This document shows, piece by piece, positions 19,756 through 28,511 of a stretch of DNA of 63,863 nt; the first letter of the stretch is position 1; every line of letters starts with the position of its first letter. A model generated the notes under the pieces. The model searched no databases, was not told the origin of the DNA, and worked only from the letters and a program-made list of their open reading frames with translations. Source of the stretch: Pseudoalteromonas sp. G4 (GTDB taxonomy: Bacteria > Pseudomonadota > Gammaproteobacteria > Enterobacterales > Alteromonadaceae); NCBI RefSeq assembly GCF_028875915.1, contig NZ_JAPEHW010000014.1, forward strand, positions 1 to 63,863, read 5' to 3'. Made by a program: the position numbers and the translations under genes.

Positions 19756-20384
19756 TTATTGAACTCTTTAGAAGATTTACTGATTTGCATGGTAAATTCA
19801 TAGGGAAACCCTCCCTCTTTTGTTACATAATCATGTGTGAGAGAAATATAAGGAGACAAAGAGCGTTTACAGTAATCAAACAGTAATAGGGGCGATACAT
19901 AAAACAATTCACTATCCTGATATTCTACATAATCAGATAATGCATTAAAAATTACTGAACTCGAACAAGCTTCATAACTTTTTAATAGCGTTTTTTTGAT
20001 AAACGAAAGATTATCGTCCATGAGATTATTAAAAATCCCACTTATTAATACATGATTATAATTGTTTGGTAGCGAATCATTATATATATCAAATTCGATG
20101 AATGATGCTTTGCTATCATTGGAGTAACTCTTTTTAGCGAACGATATAAATTCAGGTACAAAGTCACACCCCAAATAATTACCTTTAAAGCCATTTTTTC
20201 TCATGTATGGCAACATGTCTCCTAATCCACAGCCTAAATCAATAATATCATCGTCATTGTCGATAAGCTTTTGAAATAGAGCAAATCGCACCTCTTGAGA
20301 ATGCTTAGAAACATGCTGCACAGCATTGTGAGTTGCGCCATGCATTCTAAATAACTGTTGATAATAATCTTTTAAATCTTTCAT
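19752..20384 (-). CDS. Class I SAM-dependent methyltransferase
   Basis: 210 aa. Motif I IIDLGCGLGDMLPYM at about 47-61 and the acidic ribose-binding loop YLGCDFVPEF define a class I methyltransferase. The helical N-terminus (YYQQLFRMHGATHNAVQHVSKHS) would cap the substrate site. Four-nucleotide overlaps with both neighbours tie it to the operon. The likely acceptor is the nonulosonate or its acyl group (O- or N-methylation); this is inference from context. Confidence 0.8.
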   Translation of the reverse strand: MKDLKDYYQQLFRMHGATHNAVQHVSKHSQEVRFALFQKLIDNDDDIIDLGCGLGDMLPYMRKNGFKGNYLGCDFVPEFISFAKKSYSNDSKASFIEFDIYNDSLPNNYNHVLISGIFNNLMDDNLSFIKKTLLKSYEACSSSVIFNALSDYVEYQDSELFYVSPLLLFDYCKRSLSPYISLTHDYVTKEGGFPYEFTMQISKSSKEFNK

Positions 20385-21316
20385 GACGTTTGAAATTCAT
20401 TGATACAACTCACCATTTTTTCGAGCTGTTGTTGAGGTGTTTGTGGACGCACAAATAGATTTATTATTTTGTTTCCTATTTGCTCAGCATTGGGGCACTG
20501 AGTCGAAGTTTGTAGTTCACTCAGGCTTTTATAATGCGTTGTAAAAAGCACCCCTTGTTGCTTTGCAAAGCTAAGAAATTCACCTCTTTGATTACATAAT
20601 AATGGATAACGCCAATATGCATATTCTTGTTGATAAGGCAATTTTACGAAACCTTTGTTAGTGATATTTTGTGTTAAATATTTAACATTTTTCAGCCTTT
20701 GCTCAACGTATTTAGGTAAATACTCCATTTCCATAACCAGCTTTTCGGCTAAATCGCAATTGTTAAATACACTTATTTCATTATTATTTAGGAAGGCTAG
20801 TAACGCATTTTGCTTTTCTGCTTCATTTACCAATACAGCACCACCATAACCTAAATTTATCGGCTTATCGTAGCCAAAACTTACTACAGAATAATCACCA
20901 AAACTACCAACGGCTCTCCCGTTGACACTGCTTCCATAAGCCAAGCAAGCATCTTCAATCAGTGCGATATTTCGATCTTTAGCAAACCTTTCTATCGCCT
21001 CTATACCACAACATCGTCCATATCCATGTACAGCAATAATTGCACTTACAGAGTTATCATAAACAGCACTAATTTGCTCCACTTCCATCGACAAAGACGT
21101 CAAAGACACATCAGCAATTTTGACATCAAAGCCAGCTATTTGAATTGCAAATAAAACAATTGGACACATACTTGCTGGGATAATTACTTTGCTGCCAGGT
21201 GGCAATTTTGCACTATGTAATGCGGCAATAATTGCCATACTACCAGAACGAGTTAAAACTGCGTTTTCCCGCTGGCATAGTTGTGCAAGTTTTTGCTCCA
21301 CTAGTGCTAAAGCCAC
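20381..21316 (-). CDS. DegT/DnrJ/EryC1-family aminotransferase, short form
   Basis: 311 aa, shorter than the usual 365-390. The fold-type I core is present: LTRSGSMAIIAALH, EDACLAYGSSVNGRAVGSFGDYSVVSFGYDKPINLGYGGAVL, with the likely Schiff-base lysine K151. It lacks the first 25-30 residues and part of the C-terminal small domain compared with PseC. The lysine suggests it is catalytic, unlike dehydrase variants that replace it with His. Its start overlaps the upstream methyltransferase gene by 10 nt. It probably aminates a second keto position or another sugar; no standard Pse step needs it. Confidence 0.78.
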   Translation of the reverse strand: MALALVEQKLAQLCQRENAVLTRSGSMAIIAALHSAKLPPGSKVIIPASMCPIVLFAIQIAGFDVKIADVSLTSLSMEVEQISAVYDNSVSAIIAVHGYGRCCGIEAIERFAKDRNIALIEDACLAYGSSVNGRAVGSFGDYSVVSFGYDKPINLGYGGAVLVNEAEKQNALLAFLNNNEISVFNNCDLAEKLVMEMEYLPKYVEQRLKNVKYLTQNITNKGFVKLPYQQEYAYWRYPLLCNQRGEFLSFAKQQGVLFTTHYKSLSELQTSTQCPNAEQIGNKIINLFVRPQTPQQQLEKMVSCINEFQTS

Positions 21317-21975
21317 AATCTAATATCCTTCCGATAACCTGATAGAGTAAATTCACTGGGTTGTGTTAAGACCTCAAATTTGCAGACTAAATCTGAAAGT
21401 TCACTTTGTAAAAGAGCAAGGTCATAGAATTGCCATTGAGAGTAACGATGGATGTAGGGTATTTTCTGTTCATATGCCAAGTCGCTATTACTTTTAATTT
21501 CATTTTCATAGCTAGAATCCAGTACATCGCCAATCAGGATAATACCACCTGGCTTTACAACTCTGATCATTTCTTTAACCACTGAAAGCGCATATTCTCG
21601 GTCAGGAAAATAGTGGAAAATACTATAGCTTAGCAATTTATCAAATGAGTCACTTGTAAAGGGTAGAGTTTTTGCTTCACCACAATAGAAATTAGCATTG
21701 GGAAGTAATATCTGTGCCTTATCTACCATCGCCTGAGCATAATCAATACCACTGATATTTGCGCAATTCCTTGCAAGTTTGGACAGTAATAATCCACTAC
21801 CACAGCCAACATCTAATAAGTCATCTGTAAGTTGCAACATTAGCTTTTCCTGAACATCCACAGCTAAAAGTTGCCAACTTTCATCACTTTGCGGACGTCC
21901 AACTTGAAGTTTGAGGTCATCTGACGACTCAGCTTGTTGCTGCCACTCCGTTTGTTTTGTTAAAAATTCACTCAT
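21307..21975 (-). CDS. Class I SAM-dependent methyltransferase
   Basis: 222 aa. Motif I LLDVGCGSGLLLSKLA, then GIDYAQAMVDKAQ and FDKLLSYSIFHYFPD form a complete UbiE/Methyltransf_11 type core. It is unrelated in detail to the second methyltransferase of the operon. It overlaps pseG by 8 nt upstream and the DegT gene by 10 nt downstream. Two methyltransferases in one nonulosonate operon suggest a methylated glycan, as reported for some Shewanella flagellins (from memory, not checked). Confidence 0.8.
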   Translation of the reverse strand: MSEFLTKQTEWQQQAESSDDLKLQVGRPQSDESWQLLAVDVQEKLMLQLTDDLLDVGCGSGLLLSKLARNCANISGIDYAQAMVDKAQILLPNANFYCGEAKTLPFTSDSFDKLLSYSIFHYFPDREYALSVVKEMIRVVKPGGIILIGDVLDSSYENEIKSNSDLAYEQKIPYIHRYSQWQFYDLALLQSELSDLVCKFEVLTQPSEFTLSGYRKDIRLWL

Positions 21976-22921
21976 GTATGACCTCTAGAATCTTTTTTGT
22001 TAAATGCTTCATCGAGTTTCTATCAAAGTTACTTTTTTGGGCCGTTAACTGTTTAGTAGCACTGTCATTAATAAACTGTGATAATTTCACACTTAATTCA
22101 TCTTGTGATATTGATTCAGCCAAACCTAAATCAAAGCATAAGTTAGCCTTAGCTAACATGTTGGTGTCCTCTTGCTGCTCTTTTGTCTGGGACAAAGCAG
22201 CATTTGGTTTTAAACAAAACCCTGCCTCATATTTAGTAAGACCGCCACCAGAAATAATAATATCAGCCCAATCATATAACTGAGCTATATCGTCAACAAA
22301 TGACCATTGTTCAAGGTTATTATTCTTTAATTCAAAATCTAACTTATTCGCAGCAACCAAGATAATGTGTTTATCTAACAACAAATTATCGAGCAAAGCT
22401 AAAAGTCGAGCTGCTATTTGGTGCTTATCATGAGCCCCTATGAAAACCATAACATGCGAGATAGAGCCTTTATTATTCTTTGAAAGCGTTTTATCTCTTA
22501 CCGATATCAAATCTTCAGAAAAAGGGAAGAAAGTTAAATCTAGCGCATGGCGAGGAGTCACCTTACAAAGCTTTGCGGCGCCATATCGAAAATTCACAAT
22601 TAATTTAATAAAGTCATAATTATATTGATCAAAATCATCAATGAGGATGAGCTTGCCACCAGCCGCATCAATTGCCAATAAATGGTTTATACCCAAATTA
22701 TAGTCATCACATAAAACCGTCTGACCAAAAATAACATTTAATTCGCTCGAATATGAAAACCCAGCATTAACAAGTTTGTTATTTGCAAAATCATCGTAAA
22801 GTCCACAAAAGGTAACTGACACTCGACATTTTTTTAGAGCCAGAGCAATATTAAAACATCGAGAGAAGTGACCAAGCCCTGATTTTTTGTTTCCATTACA
22901 GTGAATTACAACATCATGCAT
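21968..22921 (-). CDS. pseG: PseG-like UDP-sugar hydrolase
   Basis: 317 aa from the ATG at 22919-22921 (MHDVVIHCNGNKK), which aligns with family starts; upstream in-frame ATG 22936 and TTG 22954 would lie inside the preceding gene. The catalytic segment GLGHFSRC carries the conserved His, and DDF/DDY acidic motifs and the GT-B motif IIISGGGLTKYEA follow. PseG cleaves UDP from the 2,4-diacetamido-trideoxy-altrose intermediate. The sequence is divergent from classic PseG, so the exact UDP sugar may differ. It overlaps the FAD oxidoreductase gene by 8 nt. Confidence 0.8.
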   Translation of the reverse strand: MHDVVIHCNGNKKSGLGHFSRCFNIALALKKCRVSVTFCGLYDDFANNKLVNAGFSYSSELNVIFGQTVLCDDYNLGINHLLAIDAAGGKLILIDDFDQYNYDFIKLIVNFRYGAAKLCKVTPRHALDLTFFPFSEDLISVRDKTLSKNNKGSISHVMVFIGAHDKHQIAARLLALLDNLLLDKHIILVAANKLDFELKNNNLEQWSFVDDIAQLYDWADIIISGGGLTKYEAGFCLKPNAALSQTKEQQEDTNMLAKANLCFDLGLAESISQDELSVKLSQFINDSATKQLTAQKSNFDRNSMKHLTKKILEVIHE

Positions 22922-24287
22922 TTGCGAGAAACTCATTAATTTCTTGATATGCAAGCTTTAATACATCATTTTGTAACCAACAACGTCCACTAAACCTTCC
23001 TGATAAGATAAAATTATCAAAATGCTGAGTTAATTGTTGATAATGGGCATCCGTCAACTTTGCAAAATCATGAGTTGGTACTGGAAAAGTATTATGTATA
23101 GTCTGCTTTAAACTCGATAATACTTGCGCATTCTCTTCAATCAGCCCCATTGCTTTTAAATCTTTTAGACCTTGCTCTAGGCTAATTTCTTGTGCCTCTT
23201 CTTTACTGCTCAAAATTTCAGCTGTCAGCTGATATTGCTGATTCTTGCGGATATTATGGTACAGAGTGATTCTAAAGATTGGCGAACACGCGTCCCAATT
23301 CCATAAATAGTGTGCAATATCATTATTAGGTTTTATATCAAATGTATAATGCAATAAATTAGCCGTTCTAAAGCTAATTGGTGCAGTTTCAACGTCTAAT
23401 AGTGCGGCTTTTAATGCAAAAATGGGCGGCGCACTCCAATACACCAGTTGGCAATCTAACTCTTGCCCACCACTTAACAGCACACTAGTAATTGCCCCAG
23501 ATTTACTATTTATTTTAACCACTTGCTGTGAGGTGAAAATCTCAACGCCAGCTGTTTGTGCTTTGGCAGCAAGTTTATCAATCCATACTTCTGCGCCACG
23601 CTCCCCTTTTGGGTAATAATACTCGGGTAATAAAACACCTTGCTCTGCTAATAAGGCTTCATATTCTGCTGCGCTATGAAAACCAAGTTTGCTATCAAAA
23701 CTTGGATGTGTTTTTAACACTTGAGTTGTCGCTTTATCAAATGCTTTTATTCGCCCGGCACCAAAGTAATTCACCCCAGTGCGCAGTGCTAGGGAGGCGC
23801 AGTCCACCTCACTACCATATAGTTTTTTAATTATTGGCTCAGCAAGATGCTGATAGAATGTCGTTCCTAGCGTTGATTTCAAATAAGCTTCGATATTACT
23901 TGAGTCAGGAGTATCTACCAATTGCATAAACTCACCAACCCCTTGTTGGTACAAAGCAGCTGGTAACTTACGGGCATCAATTGTTTGCGTCGTGTTATCC
24001 CAACTACCAGCAAAGTAGTTGCCTGTGACTAAAGGAGATAAAGCATGCCAATTGTCACTAAGGTCCTGCTCGTCAAATAGAATTTCATCTATTTCTGCTA
24101 CTCCTATCTTTTCAGGAATGTGTGTACCTTGATCATAGCTATTGCCAAGCTCATCGGATACGCTCGATAACAAGCCACCTAGCTGATCACTTTGTTCTAT
24201 CAAATACACTGAGTCGAAATGCTTTTTTAATAAGATAGCAGCTGTTAAGCCACTGATCCCACCACCTACAACAACGCATGCTTTCAT
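22914..24287 (-). CDS. FAD-dependent amine-oxidase-like oxidoreductase
   Basis: 457 aa. The N-terminal dinucleotide-binding motif is VVVGGGISGLTAA (GGGISG at 8-13), followed by the FAD ribose-binding glutamate (VYLIEQSDQLGG). Overall it resembles the protoporphyrinogen oxidase/amine oxidase/UDP-galactopyranose-mutase superfamily. No signal peptide. The gene starts 1 nt before the pseI stop and overlaps pseG. No FAD enzyme is part of the known pseudaminic or legionaminic pathways, so it is an extra step such as oxidation of an alcohol or amine on the sugar, or an unrelated mutase reaction. Function is inferred from location only. Confidence 0.75.
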   Translation of the reverse strand: MKACVVVGGGISGLTAAILLKKHFDSVYLIEQSDQLGGLLSSVSDELGNSYDQGTHIPEKIGVAEIDEILFDEQDLSDNWHALSPLVTGNYFAGSWDNTTQTIDARKLPAALYQQGVGEFMQLVDTPDSSNIEAYLKSTLGTTFYQHLAEPIIKKLYGSEVDCASLALRTGVNYFGAGRIKAFDKATTQVLKTHPSFDSKLGFHSAAEYEALLAEQGVLLPEYYYPKGERGAEVWIDKLAAKAQTAGVEIFTSQQVVKINSKSGAITSVLLSGGQELDCQLVYWSAPPIFALKAALLDVETAPISFRTANLLHYTFDIKPNNDIAHYLWNWDACSPIFRITLYHNIRKNQQYQLTAEILSSKEEAQEISLEQGLKDLKAMGLIEENAQVLSSLKQTIHNTFPVPTHDFAKLTDAHYQQLTQHFDNFILSGRFSGRCWLQNDVLKLAYQEINEFLANA

Positions 24288-24288
24288 T

Positions 24289-25356
24289 CTACTTCTCCGT
24301 CAACCCCGTTACCGTATCAAAGGTAACACGATCACCGTGAGAAACATCTCGGGCGACGGTTTTACCTAGAACATCATCATAGTATTGGGTATGTAAGCCA
24401 AACCCTGGCCGTACCGATTGAATATCATTTTCTGTTATCACAGCGCCAGCGTTTAAATCTCGACAAAAATACAGTGAACGTCTGGCGAGAATATTTTTCT
24501 GAGCAGACTGGGTTATCGAATAATTGACTGAACCAATAGCTTGTTCAGCATCTCTAACCGCACCAACCAATTGTTTAAACTCTTTTTCATCGAGTGAAAA
24601 AAATGCGTCTACCGAATCATCTGATTTATCTAAAATAAAGTGCTTTTCTATAATCTTGGCACCTAAAGCAATGCTAGCAATTGGTGAAACTAACCCTAGG
24701 GTATGGTCTGACAAGCCAGAAACACAATTAAAGCGTGTAGGTAAATCCACGATAGTCGCTAAATTACATTCCGAAAATGGCGTTGGGTAAGCAGTGGTAC
24801 ACTTTAAAATAGCAAGTTGCTCGCAGCCATTTTGCCTAAGAGTTTGAACAGCCAGTTCAATATCACTTAGTTCAGCAATACCGGTAGATAGAATAATGGG
24901 TTTGCCAGTACTGGCAACCTTCTTCAATAATGGGATATCTGTAATCTCTGGCGAAGCAATCTTATAGACAGGCGCATCAAGCGATTCAAGTAAATCAACC
25001 GCACTAGCATCAAACGGGGAAGAGAAAATATCTAACCCGATTTTTTTTGCTTCTGCAAATAAGGTTTCATGCCATTGCCAAGGTGTAAAGGCTTTTTCAT
25101 ACAGCGAGTACAGAGATACATGTTCCTGCCAAGGGTTATCTGAAGGTAAACAAAAATCAGGTTTAGTTGAATTAAGTGTAATAGTTTCAGCACGGTACGT
25201 TTGAAGCTTCACAGCATCCGCGCCTGCCGCTTTTGCTGCATGAAGGATTTCAATAGCTTTCTCTAAACTCCCTCCATGATTTGCGGACATTTCAGCTATG
25301 ATATAACACGGCTCACCTTCACCAATTATACGGTCATTAATTATTAACTTATTCAC
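24289..25356 (-). CDS. pseI: Pseudaminic acid synthase PseI (NeuB family)
   Basis: 355 aa. The NeuB TIM barrel begins CYIIAEMSANHGGSLEKAIEIL and includes AVKLQTYRAETIT, PVYKIASPEITDIPLLKKVASTGKPIILSTG, CVSGLSDHTLG and ALGAKIIEKHFILDKS, which carry the metal and PEP ligands. A C-terminal SAF antifreeze-like domain (ARRSLYFCRDLNAGAVITENDI) is present. It condenses PEP with the free sugar from PseG. The PseI subtype is suggested by the motif order and PseB/PseC neighbours. It overlaps the cytidylyltransferase gene by 8 nt. Confidence 0.92.
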   Translation of the reverse strand: MNKLIINDRIIGEGEPCYIIAEMSANHGGSLEKAIEILHAAKAAGADAVKLQTYRAETITLNSTKPDFCLPSDNPWQEHVSLYSLYEKAFTPWQWHETLFAEAKKIGLDIFSSPFDASAVDLLESLDAPVYKIASPEITDIPLLKKVASTGKPIILSTGIAELSDIELAVQTLRQNGCEQLAILKCTTAYPTPFSECNLATIVDLPTRFNCVSGLSDHTLGLVSPIASIALGAKIIEKHFILDKSDDSVDAFFSLDEKEFKQLVGAVRDAEQAIGSVNYSITQSAQKNILARRSLYFCRDLNAGAVITENDIQSVRPGFGLHTQYYDDVLGKTVARDVSHGDRVTFDTVTGLTEK

Positions 25357-26116
25357 TTAGCTCTCCAATTTCAGATTCTTGCAAAAGTGAAATTGCTAAT
25401 CCTTCATTACGTTCAATGTGTTTATTTATTGATTTAATTTCGGGGTGGTTATCAAAAAATGATTTGACCGATTGGTAATCCATTTCTTTCACATTAGGGT
25501 TTGCTTGATAAAAGGCTTCAATCACTTGCCAATCTTCACTACTATCCAGTGTATAGCGGTAGTGACTGTCATCCTGTATGTTTTTCATTTCTAAACAGCG
25601 GTAATTCTTATCATTATTTTCATAAAAGTGAAGGGTTACATGCTCTTGTTCTGATGGTCTCAGAGTGCTGCTATTGAGTTTTTTCAACTCTTGTGCGTTA
25701 ATTACTTCGCAATCAACCCCTTCTGCAAAACGCTCACTCAAATAAGCGTAATCAACATTCTCATGAAAATAAGCGTCTATAAGTTGGTCACAAATTGAGG
25801 GGTCAACTAAGGGGCTATCACCAGTTATACGCACAATAACATCAGCCGGATAAAGCGCTAGTGCAGATTGGAAACGTTCTAGTACATTCTCTTCATCACC
25901 AGCAAAAACATCAACTCCATATGCTTTAAGGCAATCAATTAGAGGGATGTTTTCCGGATTTATTGAAGTTAAAACAACAATACCGTCAATTTTACGACAC
26001 AACTTTAATCGCTCTACAATATGAATAATAACCGGTTTACCATTTAGACACTTCATGACTTTTCCAGGTAAGCGGGAGGAGCCCATTCGCGCTTGAATAA
26101 ATGCTAAGACCGACAT
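25349..26116 (-). CDS. SpsF-type CMP-nonulosonate cytidylyltransferase
   Basis: 255 aa. The nucleotide-binding signature IQARMGSSRLPGKVMKCLNGKPVI is that of the SpsF/acylneuraminate cytidylyltransferase superfamily. DVIVRITGDSPLVDPSICDQLI supplies the metal-binding Asp. By position (between PseI and the class III aminotransferase) it should activate the nonulosonate with CTP, the PseF role. It is of the SpsF type rather than the usual NeuA/PseF type. It overlaps pseI by 8 nt and abuts the aminotransferase gene by 1 nt. Confidence 0.82.
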   Translation of the reverse strand: MSVLAFIQARMGSSRLPGKVMKCLNGKPVIIHIVERLKLCRKIDGIVVLTSINPENIPLIDCLKAYGVDVFAGDEENVLERFQSALALYPADVIVRITGDSPLVDPSICDQLIDAYFHENVDYAYLSERFAEGVDCEVINAQELKKLNSSTLRPSEQEHVTLHFYENNDKNYRCLEMKNIQDDSHYRYTLDSSEDWQVIEAFYQANPNVKEMDYQSVKSFFDNHPEIKSINKHIERNEGLAISLLQESEIGELSE

Positions 26117-27441
26117 TAATTCAACCTTTGAAAGCCACTATGACAAACTTCATTTTCAATAAGAGTTTTCAAATCAATACCTTGTTCCATAGCATTCTTA
26201 ATCATAGTGAATACTTCTTTTACTGTATCGAGATACTTATCAATTAGTTCAGTTGTATGTGCAATGGACAGGTAAATTACATTGCTAGCAAGATATCCAC
26301 GTTTAAGCATTTCTTGAGTGAACAATGTCTTTGTTGCAAGGGGGTTATCCCCAGGAAAAATAAAAATTGGCACGCTATCAATGCCAATAATTTTTAAATC
26401 AAACCCCGTTTCTTCAGCTACTTGTGAAAGACCTAATTTCAGATATTGCCCAATCGACATCAATCGTTCAGGAACATTCTGAGATTCGAAAATTTCAAGG
26501 GTTTTTAAAGCCGCCACAAACCCAACTCGTTCAGTCCAATAAGAACTACTTATAAATGATTGCTGGGCAGCATCCATCACAACATGTTTACCAATAACAG
26601 CACCAATCGGGTGTCCATTTCCTAATGCTTTTCCAAGAACACAAATATCAGGTTCGATATCCCAAAGTAAATGAGAAGCGCCCGTGTTTAATCTAAATCC
26701 AGATGAAATCTCATCAAATATAAGCACAATATTATGTTGATCACATAATGCACGGATCTCTCTAATAAAAGTCAGATTTGGAGCACCATGTCGAAATACT
26801 TCCATCATTACAACACCTAGTTTATCACTATGTTTTGCAAGAATTTCTTTAAATCCTTCAATATCACCTTCTTTAAATGGTAACACTGAACCACCAAGCT
26901 GCTGCGGAACACCCGCGGGTTTTAAGCCAGGAAGTAATTGTTCGTCAAGGTTTCCTTTATCATTAATATTTGTAGCGAGATACCAATCATGCCACCCATG
27001 ATAACCACAAAACGCTACCATATCTTTTTTTGCATAAGCTCTAGCAATGCGTATTGCTAGAGCGCATGATTCACCACCCGTTCTCGTAAACCTTGCCGCT
27101 CCTGCCCAAGGGTGTAAAGCAATTAATTTTTCAGCTAATTCAACTTCTTCCGGGCAATTTAAACTAGACATAGTGCCATCTTGAATAGCATTAATTACTG
27201 CTTCATTCACTTCGGCATGTGAGTACCCTAAAGAACTTGTACCAATACCCATAATTGAAAAATCATAGTAATGATTATTGTCTAAATCCCATACTTCACA
27301 GCCTTTTGATTTTTTGTAATACGCGGGCCATGCCTCCGGCAAAAACATTTCAGCACGTTTTGAGAGTAATTGATTACCGCCAGGTATAATTTTCTTGGCT
27401 TGTTGCCAAAGTTTTGCGCCTGAATTTTCTTTAAGTGACAA
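26116..27441 (-). CDS. Class III (GSA-like) PLP aminotransferase
   Basis: 441 aa, full length for the glutamate-1-semialdehyde aminomutase-like group. PLP motifs: TGGESCALAIRIARAY, GYHGWHDWY, LIFDEISSGFRL, and the Schiff-base lysine in CVLGKALGNGHPIGAVIG. It is the first gene of the nine-gene minus-strand operon, immediately before the cytidylyltransferase gene. True HemL is a housekeeping haem enzyme; a location inside a nonulosonate operon and the motif differences argue for a sugar-related transamination instead. The promoter is not evident; the gene diverges from the plus-strand GT-like gene with 83 nt between. Confidence 0.85.
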   Translation of the reverse strand: MSLKENSGAKLWQQAKKIIPGGNQLLSKRAEMFLPEAWPAYYKKSKGCEVWDLDNNHYYDFSIMGIGTSSLGYSHAEVNEAVINAIQDGTMSSLNCPEEVELAEKLIALHPWAGAARFTRTGGESCALAIRIARAYAKKDMVAFCGYHGWHDWYLATNINDKGNLDEQLLPGLKPAGVPQQLGGSVLPFKEGDIEGFKEILAKHSDKLGVVMMEVFRHGAPNLTFIREIRALCDQHNIVLIFDEISSGFRLNTGASHLLWDIEPDICVLGKALGNGHPIGAVIGKHVVMDAAQQSFISSSYWTERVGFVAALKTLEIFESQNVPERLMSIGQYLKLGLSQVAEETGFDLKIIGIDSVPIFIFPGDNPLATKTLFTQEMLKRGYLASNVIYLSIAHTTELIDKYLDTVKEVFTMIKNAMEQGIDLKTLIENEVCHSGFQRLN

Positions 27442-27524
27442 AATTTAAACTCCACAATGCGTTGTTTTTACTGAAATCATCTGCAATATTTACACCATAA
27501 ATAGAAAGTTAAAATTCACTTACA

Positions 27525-28511
27525 ATGACATCAAATAAAAAGCGATTACTCGTATTCGTTTGTGATCTAGGGGCCATTCAGATCATAACATCGCTCTATC
27601 ATTTATTATCGGCAAATTTCGAAATTAGTTTATTGCTTTCAAAAGAGCAGAAAATAAAATCTTGCATGGATTTCAAAACGGTTGAAAGTAACGAAGACGT
27701 ATTGACCCATATAAAAAATTTTTGCCCTGATTTGATTTTACTTGGTACAAGTAGCGGTAATTTGATTGAGCCATTTATTATAAAAAGCGCAAGGTCTCTC
27801 AAAATTAAAACTATTTCGTTTGTGGATCAATGGCACAATTATACTTTACGCTTCACACACCTAGATCAACTGGTACTTCCAGATAAAATACTTTTTCCAG
27901 ATGAAAATGCACTCTATGAATTTAAGCGAGAAGTCTCAGAACAGCCTACTTTGGTTGCATGTGGACAACCTTATCTAGCTCAAATAAGAAAGCTTAATAG
28001 ACCAAAGAAACAATCCAAAGAATTACAAGTATTGCTGATAAGTGAACCAATCTCAAAATATTTAGATAAAGCGCAAAAAGATGTGTTGTATGGGTTTGAT
28101 GAAAAGATACTTCTCAAAAGTACTTTAAAGGTATTAAATCATTTAAATGCTAAGTATAAATGTACCGTAAAAATACACCCAAAAGAATCAGGATATCTTA
28201 AAACGCATTCTAAGCGGTTTAAAGTATTCCATAAGACCATGTCACACAATCAATTAGTAAATTTTGATATAATTATTGGTATGCATTCAACCATGCTAAT
28301 TGAAGCCTACTTATTAGACTTAAATGTCATAGTTTTTCACCCTCGAGGAGAAAACCACTTTGACCATTGTATGTTAAGTAGATTTGGCTTCACGGAACGT
28401 GTCACAACCACGTTTGCATTAATGAAAAAGCTAAAAAAGAAAAAAAGAACACAAAAAAGACTAGCTATACAAGAATATAAACTTATTGATTTTCTAAAAA
28501 ATATCAACTAA
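27525..28511 (+). CDS. Putative GT-B-fold transferase, divergent
   Basis: 328 aa. I recognise no family with certainty. The C-terminal half has KCTVKIHPKESGYLKTHSKRF and FDIIIGMHSTMLIEAYLLDLNVIVFHPRG, resembling the donor-site half of GT-B enzymes and UDP-GlcNAc 2-epimerase/Kdo- or capsule-type transferases. The N-terminus (LLVFVCDLGAIQIITSLYHLL) is the first GT-B Rossmann strand/helix. The protein ends in a very basic tail (MKKLKKKKRTQKR). It is the only plus-strand gene between two minus-strand operons, and is more AT-rich than its neighbours, consistent with separate acquisition. Its stop overlaps the 3' end of the converging acetyltransferase gene by 8 nt. Confidence 0.6.
   Translation: MTSNKKRLLVFVCDLGAIQIITSLYHLLSANFEISLLLSKEQKIKSCMDFKTVESNEDVLTHIKNFCPDLILLGTSSGNLIEPFIIKSARSLKIKTISFVDQWHNYTLRFTHLDQLVLPDKILFPDENALYEFKREVSEQPTLVACGQPYLAQIRKLNRPKKQSKELQVLLISEPISKYLDKAQKDVLYGFDEKILLKSTLKVLNHLNAKYKCTVKIHPKESGYLKTHSKRFKVFHKTMSHNQLVNFDIIIGMHSTMLIEAYLLDLNVIVFHPRGENHFDHCMLSRFGFTERVTTTFALMKKLKKKKRTQKRLAIQEYKLIDFLKNIN

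Noticed and set aside
26116..27441. HemL (haem biosynthesis) assignment for the GSA-like aminotransferase
   Set aside because: The fold fits, but the operon position among nonulosonate genes and overlap with the cytidylyltransferase argue for a sugar role; noted as the main alternative.
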